Below are positions 1-4,922 of a stretch of DNA of 6,625 bases, in pieces. Source of the DNA: RH-AL1 sp964243435 (lineage in GTDB: Bacteria; Pseudomonadota; Alphaproteobacteria; Rhizobiales; Beijerinckiaceae). Location: the NCBI GenBank assembly GCA_964243435.1, contig CAXTFM010000182.1, positions 1 to 6,625 of the forward strand, in the 5' to 3' direction. The translations under genes were made by a program, and so were the position numbers. Position 1 is the stretch's first letter. Every line of letters begins with the position of its first letter. A model generated the notes under the pieces. It worked only from the letters and a program-made list of their open reading frames with translations. It did no database searches and was not told the origin of the DNA.

Positions 1-959
1 AGCGTGGCGAGGCCGGCGGCCATCGCCATGTCGTTCTTGGAGAAGGTCGAGCCGTGGACCACCGCCTTGTCCATGCGGCTGAACACCTTGGCGAAGACGC
101 CCCTGCGGGTCAGCACCGCGCCGACGGGCACGTGGCCGCCGCTGAGCGCCTTGGCGATCAGCACCATGTCCGGCTCGACGCCCCAGTGTTCCAGCGCCAG
201 GAACCTGCCCGTGCGCCCGAGCCCGGTCTGGATCTCGTCGGCGACGAACAGCGTGCCGTACTTGCGGCACAGCGCCTGGACGCCGGGGAGGTAGTCGTCG
301 TCGGGGATGTTGACGCCCTTGCCCTGGATCGGCTCGACGATGAAGGCGGCGACCTGCTTGGTCCGCAGCTTGGCCTCCAGGCTGGCGAGGTCGTTGAAGG
401 GCACTTCCGTGCAGCCCGGCAGCAGTGCGCCGAAGCCGGTGCGGAACTGCGGGTCGCCGGTCAGCGACAGTGCGCCGTAGCTGAGCCCGTGGAAGGCGTG
501 GTCGGCGTAGACGATCTCGCCGCGTCCGGTGGCGCAGCGGGCGAACTTGATCGCCGCCTCCACCGCCTCGGCACCGGAGTTCGAGAAGAACACCTTGTCG
601 AGCCAGGGCGTGTAGGCGAGCAGCCGCTCGGCGAGGATGCCGGACAGCACCGACACGTCCATCTGGATGAGGTTCGGCAGGTCGGAGCCGAGCACGGCCT
701 TCAGCGCGTCGCGCAGGGTCGGGTGGTTGCGCCCGATCGCGAACACGCCCCAGCCCGAGAGCAGGTCGAGGTAGCGGTCGCCGCGGCGGTCGAACAGGTA
801 CTGTCCCTGCCCGGCGCGGAAGCCGACATCGTAGCCGATGGTCTGCAGCACCCGCACCATCTGCTCGTTCATGTGGGCGGTGTGCAGCGCGTAACGCTCC
901 GGCTCGCGCTCGGCGAGCAGGGTGCCGATGTCGAGGGGGGCGCGCTCGGACTGTGTCAT
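1..959 (-). CDS. Class III PLP-dependent aminotransferase (partial, C-terminus beyond left edge)
   Basis: The 319 visible residues read as the N-terminal and central part of a fold-type I, class III aminotransferase (acetylornithine/4-aminobutyrate aminotransferase superfamily), a cytosolic enzyme that moves an amino group using pyridoxal phosphate. Visible landmarks are the LDLLSGWGVFAIGRNHP segment (about 65-80), the cofactor-phosphate loop NSGAEAVE (127-134), FHGLSYGAL (156-164), VADEIQTGLGRTGR (239-252) with Asp241 expected to contact the pyridine nitrogen, and IAKALSGG (268-275) with Lys270 as the probable Schiff-base lysine. HGSTF (302-306) follows. Family members usually run to about 430-470 residues, so roughly the last quarter to third is missing. 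The ATG start is preceded by no Shine-Dalgarno but by TAGCCT six bases upstream, which suggests a leaderless transcript. The substrate cannot be read from the sequence. Resemblance to the hopanoid-pathway aminotransferase HpnO is possible, but no other hopanoid gene is in view, so no symbol is given. Confidence 0.93.
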   Translation of the reverse strand, partial: MTQSERAPLDIGTLLAEREPERYALHTAHMNEQMVRVLQTIGYDVGFRAGQGQYLFDRRGDRYLDLLSGWGVFAIGRNHPTLRDALKAVLGSDLPNLIQMDVSVLSGILAERLLAYTPWLDKVFFSNSGAEAVEAAIKFARCATGRGEIVYADHAFHGLSYGALSLTGDPQFRTGFGALLPGCTEVPFNDLASLEAKLRTKQVAAFIVEPIQGKGVNIPDDDYLPGVQALCRKYGTLFVADEIQTGLGRTGRFLALEHWGVEPDMVLIAKALSGGHVPVGAVLTRRGVFAKVFSRMDKAVVHGSTFSKNDMAMAAGLAT

Positions 960-965
960 GGCGGG

Positions 966-994
966 AGGCTAGCCGCGCCCGCCGGGCGAAACAA
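966..994 (-). promoter_or_regulatory. Candidate promoter for the aminotransferase gene (leaderless type)
   Basis: On the minus strand TTGTTT (994-989) and TAGCCT (971-966) are separated by 17 bases. The second hexamer ends six bases before the ATG, so a start about seven bases downstream of the -10 would place the first transcribed base at or next to the A of the ATG. The -35 match is weak (TTG only). The -10 arrangement recurs in front of two other genes in the window, which is the main support. Confidence 0.4.
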
Positions 995-1016
995 GCGCCG
1001 GCATGTCACGCCGGCG
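989..1016 (-). terminator. Probable intrinsic terminator after the metallophosphoesterase
   Basis: Read on the minus strand, a perfect 7-bp stem CGCCGGC/GCCGGCG (1016-1010 and 1002-996) with a 7-base loop is followed by CTTGTTT (995-989). It starts about 26 bases after the phosphoesterase TAA stop. The stem is entirely G/C, and the T-rich run is conspicuous in such GC-rich DNA, though short and interrupted. The T-run overlaps the candidate -35 of the downstream aminotransferase, so the two genes may be separately transcribed despite sharing a strand. Confidence 0.5.
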
Positions 1017-1041
1017 AAGAATGCGCCGTGATCGCGCCCCG

Positions 1042-1938
1042 TTACACCTCCACCGGGCCGAGGTCGCCGATGCGGTCGTCCGTCGGCAGCAGGCCGCGCG
1101 CGCGGACGGTGATGGTGGCCTCGTTCCCGCGCCCCTCGATGGCGAACAGGTGGTAGCCGGCGCGGTTGCGCAGGCTCCCCTTGACGGCGGAGGCGGAGGG
1201 CACGCCCACCACCGGAACGTCGCGCAGCGGCCCGCGCAGGTACTCGACGAGGAGCCTGTGGTTGTGGCCGTGGATCACCAGCTCGGCGCCGTGGCGGCGG
1301 ATGGCCTTGGCGAAGCCGAGATGGTCGCTGAGGCCGCGCCCGATATGCCCGCCGGGGTCGGAGATGCGCGGCGGGTGGTGCAGCATCACCACCCGCGCCA
1401 GGCCCTGCCGTCCGGTCTCCGCGAGCATGTGCTCGAAGGCTTCGCGCTGCGCGAGGCCGAGCCGGCCGGAGGCGATGAAGGGCGCGCGCGGCACGCCGGA
1501 GCACAGGCCGATCAGCGCCACGTCGCCGCGCAGCTTGAAGTAGGGGTAGCCCGGCACGCCGGTGTCGTCGCTGCGCGTCCACGGCGCGAAGGTCCGCGCC
1601 AGGGTGGGCAGCGAACCCCGGGTGTAGGCGTCGTGGTTGCCGGCGCAGAAGCTCACCTGGACCCCCGGTTCGCCGAGCGTGCGCAGCCACGCGGCGGCGA
1701 GCGGGAATTCGCCGGGCAGCGCGATGTTGAGGATGTCGCCCGTCATCGCCACGTGGTCCGGCGCCTGCGCCCGCAGGTCGGTCACCACCGCCGCCAGCAC
1801 CTCCATGTCGTGGGCGGTGGAGCGCCCGCGCTTCCAGTTGACGTAGCCGGTGATGCGCTTGCCGATGAGGTCGCGCCGGCGCACGTCGGGGAGCGGGCCG
1901 ATATGGGCGTCGGACAGATGGGCCAGCAGGAACGCCAC
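1042..1938 (-). CDS. Calcineurin-like metallophosphoesterase
   Basis: The product (298 residues with the GTG start) is a calcineurin-superfamily phosphoesterase, which hydrolyses phosphoester bonds at a two-metal centre. The full metal-ligand set is visible in order: D-A-H (Asp10, His12), GD (67-68), GNHD (100-103), a His pair in LHHPP (187-188) and GHNH (224-227). This pattern resembles Icc/CpdA-type proteins, some of which cleave cyclic AMP, but the substrate cannot be assigned. I chose GTG at 1938 because it puts the conserved LAHLSDAH strand at residues 4-12, as usual in the family, and because GGAGG lies four bases upstream. An in-frame ATG at 2028 would add 30 Arg/Ala/Thr-rich residues unlike any signal peptide. 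No membrane segment is seen. The gene is divergent from the Nudix gene and lies upstream of the aminotransferase, with a terminator-like hairpin between them. Confidence 0.93.
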   Translation of the reverse strand: MAFLLAHLSDAHIGPLPDVRRRDLIGKRITGYVNWKRGRSTAHDMEVLAAVVTDLRAQAPDHVAMTGDILNIALPGEFPLAAAWLRTLGEPGVQVSFCAGNHDAYTRGSLPTLARTFAPWTRSDDTGVPGYPYFKLRGDVALIGLCSGVPRAPFIASGRLGLAQREAFEHMLAETGRQGLARVVMLHHPPRISDPGGHIGRGLSDHLGFAKAIRRHGAELVIHGHNHRLLVEYLRGPLRDVPVVGVPSASAVKGSLRNRAGYHLFAIEGRGNEATITVRARGLLPTDDRIGDLGPVEV

Positions 1939-1942
1939 GGCG

Positions 1943-1947
1943 CCTCC
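1943..1947 (-). promoter_or_regulatory. Ribosome binding site of the metallophosphoesterase
   Basis: GGAGG on the minus strand ends four bases before the GTG at 1938, slightly closer than ideal. It decides the start in favour of this GTG over the in-frame ATG at 2028. It is one of only two clear Shine-Dalgarno sequences in the window. Confidence 0.6.
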
Positions 1948-1974
1948 GAGGGCGGCGCGCGCCGCCGCCGTTCG

Positions 1975-2004
1975 GCCATATCGCGGTCGCCCCCGGCCTG
2001 TCCA
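1975..2004 (-). promoter_or_regulatory. Candidate sigma-70-type promoter for the metallophosphoesterase
   Basis: On the minus strand TGGACA (2004-1999; five of six matches to TTGACA) and TATGGC (1980-1975) are separated by 18 bases. Transcription would start near 1968, giving a leader of about 30 bases that contains the GGAGG site. The -10 match is only partial, so this is a suggestion. Confidence 0.3.
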
Positions 2005-2065
2005 CGTGGTTGTCCGGCGGTGCTGCATGGCGGGCGATGGGTGGCGCAGGCCCCCGTCGAGCGGT

Positions 2066-2071
2066 TAGGCT
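2066..2071 (+). promoter_or_regulatory. Candidate -10 element (TAGGCT) for a leaderless Nudix transcript
   Basis: TAGGCT ends exactly six bases before the Nudix ATG, which has no Shine-Dalgarno. The spacing equals that in front of the aminotransferase and GNAT genes. No convincing -35 is seen 16-18 bases upstream. Confidence 0.4.
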
Positions 2072-2077
2072 GCGCCC

Positions 2078-2554
2078 ATGCCTGTGAGTCGGCCTGACCT
2101 GAAGCGCTGGGCCGTCCAGCAGGGTGCCCGCGTCAACCACGCCGTGTGGCTGGTGCGGGCGATGACGCTGGGCGTGCGCGCCGTCGTGCTCGACGACCGC
2201 GGCGTGTTCCTCGTCCGGCACACCTACCTGTCGGGCTGGTACCTGCCCGGCGGCGGCGTCGACCGCGGTGAAAGCGCGGAAACGGCGGTGGTCCGCGAGC
2301 TGCGCGAGGAGGGCGGCATCCTTTGCACCGCGCGCCCGCTGCTGCACGGCTTCCACCGCAACGGCCGGCGCGACCACGTCGCCTGCTACGTCGTGCGCGC
2401 CTTCACCGTCGGCCCGCTGCCGCCCGCCGCGCATTGGGAGATCGCCGAGGCCGGCTTCTTCCCCCTCGACCGCCTGCCCGAGGGGACGACGCCGGCGACG
2501 CGTGCCCGGCTGCGCGAGGTGCTGGCGAACGAGCCGGCGGCGGCGGACTGGTGA
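2078..2554 (+). CDS. Nudix (MutT-like) hydrolase
   Basis: The 158-residue product is a Nudix hydrolase, which cleaves a nucleoside diphosphate linked to another moiety using divalent metal. The complete Nudix box G-x5-E-x7-REUxEExGU occupies residues 59-81, reading GGVDRGE, seven residues, then RELREEGGI; the catalytic Glu residues at 74, 77 and 78 are all present. The preceding strand GWYLPGG (53-59) is typical of the fold. About 30 residues precede the Nudix fold and contain no recognised domain. The size is normal for a single-domain member. Substrate cannot be predicted from the box alone. The ATG is chosen because the conserved fold follows directly and a TAGGCT hexamer sits six bases before it. 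The gene is 49 bases upstream of the GNAT gene on the same strand. Confidence 0.93.
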   Translation: MPVSRPDLKRWAVQQGARVNHAVWLVRAMTLGVRAVVLDDRGVFLVRHTYLSGWYLPGGGVDRGESAETAVVRELREEGGILCTARPLLHGFHRNGRRDHVACYVVRAFTVGPLPPAAHWEIAEAGFFPLDRLPEGTTPATRARLREVLANEPAAADW

Positions 2555-2591
2555 GGCGCACCGCGGCCGTGCAGTTTCGCGGACGATGCGC

Positions 2592-2597
2592 TAGGAC
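2592..2597 (+). promoter_or_regulatory. Candidate -10 element (TAGGAC) for a leaderless GNAT-mnmE transcript
   Basis: TAGGAC lies in the 49-base gap after the Nudix stop and ends six bases before the GNAT ATG, the same geometry as at the Nudix and aminotransferase genes. No Shine-Dalgarno is visible here. The last base is C rather than T, and no good -35 is seen, so this is the weakest of the three. Confidence 0.3.
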
Positions 2598-2603
2598 GCG
2601 GCC

Positions 2604-3107
2604 ATGGCCCCGCCCGCCTTCACCCTGCGCCTGCAAACGCCGGCCGACCAGCCGGCGATCGACCGGCTCAACGCCCGCGCCTTCGGGCCGGGGCGCTACG
2701 CGCGCTCGGCCTACCGGCTGCGCGAGGGCGTGCCCCCCGAACCGTCGCTGTCCTTCGCCGCCTGCGTCGGCCCCCTGCTCGTCGGCGCCAACATCCTCAC
2801 CCGCATCCGCTGCGGCGACGCCCCCGCCCTGCTGCTCGGGCCGCTGACCGTCGAGCCGGCGTTCCGCAAGGGCGGCATCGGCGAGGCGCTGATCCACCGC
2901 TCGCTCGCCGCCGCGCGCGAGGCCGGGCACGCGCTGGTGCTGCTCGTCGGCGACCGACCGTATTACGAGCGCTTCGGCTTCCAGCGCGTGCCCGACGGGC
3001 GGCTCGCCTTTTGCGGCCCGGTCGACCCCGAGCGGCTGCTGTACCACGACCTCGTCGAGGGCGCGCTCGCCGCGGCGGGCGAGGTGGTGCGTCGGTCCCT
3101 GCCGTGA
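2604..3107 (+). CDS. GNAT-family N-acetyltransferase (YhbS-like)
   Basis: The 167-residue product is a Gcn5-related acetyltransferase, which transfers an acetyl group from acetyl-CoA to an amine. It starts with the typical first strand (FTLRLQTPADQPAI, 6-19). Motif A follows strand LLLGPLTVEP: RKGGIG at 88-93 fits the R/Q-x-x-G-x-G/A pyrophosphate-binding loop, then helix EALIHRSLAAA. Motif B is LLVGDRPYYERFGF (113-126), a close match to YhbS-type members (COG3153-like). The acceptor substrate is unknown. Its TGA stop overlaps the GTG start of mnmE by three bases within GTGA, so the two are probably cotranscribed and the GNAT protein may be made in step with MnmE. No functional link to tRNA modification can be inferred from position alone. 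Confidence 0.92.
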   Translation: MAPPAFTLRLQTPADQPAIDRLNARAFGPGRYARSAYRLREGVPPEPSLSFAACVGPLLVGANILTRIRCGDAPALLLGPLTVEPAFRKGGIGEALIHRSLAAAREAGHALVLLVGDRPYYERFGFQRVPDGRLAFCGPVDPERLLYHDLVEGALAAAGEVVRRSLP

Positions 3108-4435
3108 GCGCCGGGACGCAGGACACGATCTTCGCGCTGGCGACCGGCGCCGGCCGCGCCGCCATCGCGGTGGTGCGCGTGTCCGGCCCCGCCGCGGCCG
3201 CCGTGGCGCGCGCGCTCGCCGGCCGGCTGCCTCCGCCGCGCCACGCCAGCTACGCCCGGCTGCGCGACCCTGCGAGCGGCGACACGCTCGACCGCGCGCT
3301 GGTGCTGTTCTTCGAAGGAGCGCGCAGCCAGACCGGCGAGGACGGGGTGGAGTTCCATTGCCACGGCGGCCCGGCGGTGGTCGCGGCCGTGCTCGGCGCG
3401 CTGGCACGGCAGCCCGGCCTGCGCCCGGCCGAGCCCGGCGAGTTCGCCCGCCGCGCGTTCGGCAACGGCCGCATGGACCTGGCGCAGCTCGAAGGCCTCG
3501 CCGACCTCATCGACGCGGAAACCGAGTGGCAGCGCCGCCAGGCGCAGCGCCAAATGTCCGGCGTGCTGCGCGATGCCACCGCGCCGTGGCGCGCCGCGCT
3601 GATCGAGGCGGCGGCCGAGGTGGAGACGGCGATCGACTTCGCCGAAGACGTCGCGACGGATGCCGGCTTGCACGACGCGGTGTGCGCCCGCCTCGCGCCG
3701 GTGCGCGCCGGCCTCGCCGCCGAGCTGGCGCGCGGCACCGCGGCGGAGCGGGTGCGCGACGGCGTGCAGGTCGTGATCGCCGGGCCGCCCAACGCCGGCA
3801 AGTCGACCCTGCTCAACGCCCTGGTGCGCCGCGAGGCGGCGATCGTGTCGGCGGTGGCCGGCACCACCCGCGACCCCATCGAGGTCCACCTCGACCTCGG
3901 CGGCTGCCCGGTGACGCTGATCGACACCGCCGGGCTGCGCGACACGGACGAAGCGGTCGAGCGGATCGGGGTGCGCCGCGCCCTCGACCGCGCCGAGGCC
4001 GCCGACCTCGTGCTGTGGCTGGGCGCGGGGACGCCGCCCGCCCTGCCCTGCCCGCTGTGGCGCCTCGCCCCGAAATCGGACCTGCACGCGACGGCCCCGC
4101 AGGAGCGCGATCCCGTCGACGCGGCCGTGCCAGAGGACGCGCCCATGCCGCTCAGCGCCCGCACCGGCCACAACATGGACCGCCTGCTCCGGCGCCTCGC
4201 CGGTTTCGCGCAGACGCTCGCCGGGGGCGGCGGCGTCATCGCCCGCGCCCGGCACCGCGCCGCCTTCGCCGCCGCCGCCGCCGCGCTCGACCGCGCCGCG
4301 GCCCCAGCACTGCCGCCGGAGCTGCTGGCCGAGGAGCTGCGCGCCGCGCGCCACGCCCTCGACCGCCTCATCGGCGCGGTGGACGTCGAGGACATCCTCG
4401 GCGACGTGTTCTCGCGCTATTGCATCGGCAAGTAG
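3104..4435 (+). CDS. mnmE: tRNA uridine-5-carboxymethylaminomethyl modification GTPase MnmE (TrmE)
   Basis: MnmE is a potassium-activated GTPase that works with MnmG to install an aminomethyl-type group on C5 of the wobble uridine (U34) of certain tRNAs, using a folate one-carbon donor. The 443-residue product is close to the usual length of about 450. The N-terminal folate-binding domain opens with DTIFALATGAGRAAIAVVRVSG and contains EFHCHGGP. The inserted G domain shows G1 GPPNAGKS (227-234; Asn230 is the expected K+ ligand), G2 TTRD (254-257), G3 DTAG (274-277) and G5 SAR (351-353). G4 reads PKSD (323-326) where NKxD is canonical. The C-terminus ends CIGK (440-443), carrying the cysteine conserved in the family. 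The GTG start is chosen because the family begins immediately before DTIFALAT; earlier in-frame starts lie inside the GNAT gene and encode Arg/Gly-rich junk. No nearby Shine-Dalgarno is seen, consistent with translational coupling to GNAT. Confidence 0.97.
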   Translation: MSAGTQDTIFALATGAGRAAIAVVRVSGPAAAAVARALAGRLPPPRHASYARLRDPASGDTLDRALVLFFEGARSQTGEDGVEFHCHGGPAVVAAVLGALARQPGLRPAEPGEFARRAFGNGRMDLAQLEGLADLIDAETEWQRRQAQRQMSGVLRDATAPWRAALIEAAAEVETAIDFAEDVATDAGLHDAVCARLAPVRAGLAAELARGTAAERVRDGVQVVIAGPPNAGKSTLLNALVRREAAIVSAVAGTTRDPIEVHLDLGGCPVTLIDTAGLRDTDEAVERIGVRRALDRAEAADLVLWLGAGTPPALPCPLWRLAPKSDLHATAPQERDPVDAAVPEDAPMPLSARTGHNMDRLLRRLAGFAQTLAGGGGVIARARHRAAFAAAAAALDRAAAPALPPELLAEELRAARHALDRLIGAVDVEDILGDVFSRYCIGK

Positions 4436-4759
4436 CTATTTCGGTCCCGGCTTCAGCACCGCGCCGAGCGCGCTGGCGAGCACCAGCGCGCGTGCCGCGG
4501 CGAGCTTGGTGTCGCCTTCCTTCAGCTCGCTGATCAGCGTGACCACCGAGACCGCCGCCAGCAGCAGGCCGCCGATCCGCCGCGTCGAACGCGGCACCAT
4601 CAGCAGCCCGCCGGCGGTTTCGGTGATGGCGGCGGCGCGGCGCTGCTCGTCGCTCCAGCCGAAATGGCGGTACAGCCCGACATAGGACCGGTCACCGGCG
4701 AGCTTGTCGGCCCCGGCCAGCGCGATGGCCGAGCCGACGAGGGGATAGATGGTTGCCAC
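4436..4759 (-). CDS. Small DoxX-like integral membrane protein
   Basis: The 107-residue product has about four hydrophobic segments (roughly 3-20, 42-56, 61-77, 84-102) and resembles DoxX-family small membrane proteins: an early GADKL, then YVGLYRHFGW (26-35), then a charged patch before the second segment (ITETAGGLLM). It would sit in the inner membrane; biochemical function is unknown. GTG at 4759 is chosen because AGGGAA lies six bases upstream and the first hydrophobic segment begins at once. An in-frame ATG at 4843 would add 28 polar residues, and its start codon would fall within the parS site. Its TAG stop (4438-4436) abuts the mnmE TAG, leaving no intergenic base, and it is divergent from mnmG. 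It thus separates mnmE from mnmG. The family assignment is by pattern only. Confidence 0.8.
   Translation of the reverse strand: MATIYPLVGSAIALAGADKLAGDRSYVGLYRHFGWSDEQRRAAAITETAGGLLMVPRSTRRIGGLLLAAVSVVTLISELKEGDTKLAAARALVLASALGAVLKPGPK
4468..4491. other. 9-bp perfect GC-rich hairpin just past the mnmE stop
   Basis: GCGCGCTGG (4468-4476) and CCAGCGCGC (4483-4491) form a perfect 9-bp stem with a 6-base loop. It lies 33 bases after the mnmE stop and within the 3' end of the DoxX-like gene. No T-run follows on either strand, so it is not a canonical intrinsic terminator. It could still stall or protect the 3' end of mnmE mRNA, or be a chance product of Ala/Leu codons in GC-rich DNA. Confidence 0.35.
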
Positions 4760-4765
4760 GACGCG

Positions 4766-4771
4766 TTCCCT
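4766..4771 (-). promoter_or_regulatory. Ribosome binding site of the DoxX-like gene
   Basis: AGGGAA on the minus strand ends six bases before the GTG at 4759. This decides the start in favour of GTG over the upstream in-frame ATG at 4843, which lies in the parS site. Confidence 0.5.
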
Positions 4772-4832
4772 GGTTGAAACCGGGGCATCGCCGGACGGGG
4801 CGGCTTCGTTCCCGCCCGCCCGATGTTCCCGT

Positions 4833-4860
4833 CCTGTTTCCATGTTCCACGTGAAACAGG
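4833..4860. repeat. Inverted repeat CCTGTTTC/GAAACAGG embracing parS
   Basis: CCTGTTTC (4833-4840) and GAAACAGG (4853-4860) are perfect 8-base inverted repeats separated by 12 bases. The right arm is the right half of the parS site plus two bases. The left arm contains TGTTTC, itself a parS half-site. A further TGTTCC lies at 4824-4829. The group could be extra partial ParB contacts or a remnant of a second parS. Confidence 0.5.
4843..4858. promoter_or_regulatory. parS: parS centromere-like site (ParB binding)
   Basis: The 16-base sequence TGTTCCACGTGAAACA equals the classical bacterial parS sequence as known from Bacillus subtilis and fits the general consensus TGTTnCACGTGAAACA. It is an imperfect palindrome with one mismatched pair (C at position 5 against A at position 12) around the CACGTG core. 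It lies in the 163-base divergent gap between the DoxX-like gene and mnmG. ParB is expected to load here and spread, and to recruit SMC, organising the origin region. parA/parB are not in the window; in many bacteria they lie just downstream of gidA-gidB. Confidence 0.88.
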
Positions 4861-4922
4861 GCGACGCCCCGGCCGCGATGGTGTATGTCGCCACCGCCCT
4901 TCCCCGAAACCGCGGCCCGACC

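Noticed and set aside
54..1031. Plus-strand open frame of 325 codons opposite the aminotransferase
   Set aside because: The minus-strand frame gives a clear PLP aminotransferase; this antisense frame has low-complexity His/Val/Gly/Glu-rich content and no motif.
1999..2015. CCACGTGG palindrome between the phosphoesterase and Nudix genes as a second parS
   Set aside because: It shares only the CACGTG core; the outer arms do not match TGTT...AACA. Direct TGTCC repeats flank it, but no regulator can be named.
956..2434. Long minus-strand open frame of 492 codons across the phosphoesterase and Nudix genes
   Set aside because: It is out of frame with the phosphoesterase and antisense to the Nudix gene, is Arg/Pro/Ala-rich and shows no domain; it is a high-GC shadow.
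2555..2591. Terminator between the Nudix and GNAT genes
   Set aside because: Only a 4-bp GCAC/GTGC pairing with a mismatched interior is present, followed by a short TTT; too weak to call.
2963..4395. Two long minus-strand open frames opposite mnmE (463 and 381 codons)
   Set aside because: They are antisense to a complete, motif-bearing mnmE and have Arg/Ala/Ser-rich composition typical of GC-driven shadows.
4824..4922. Replication origin (DnaA boxes, AT-rich unwinding region)
   Set aside because: I see no TTATCCACA-like DnaA box and no AT-rich stretch; only the parS site is supported.
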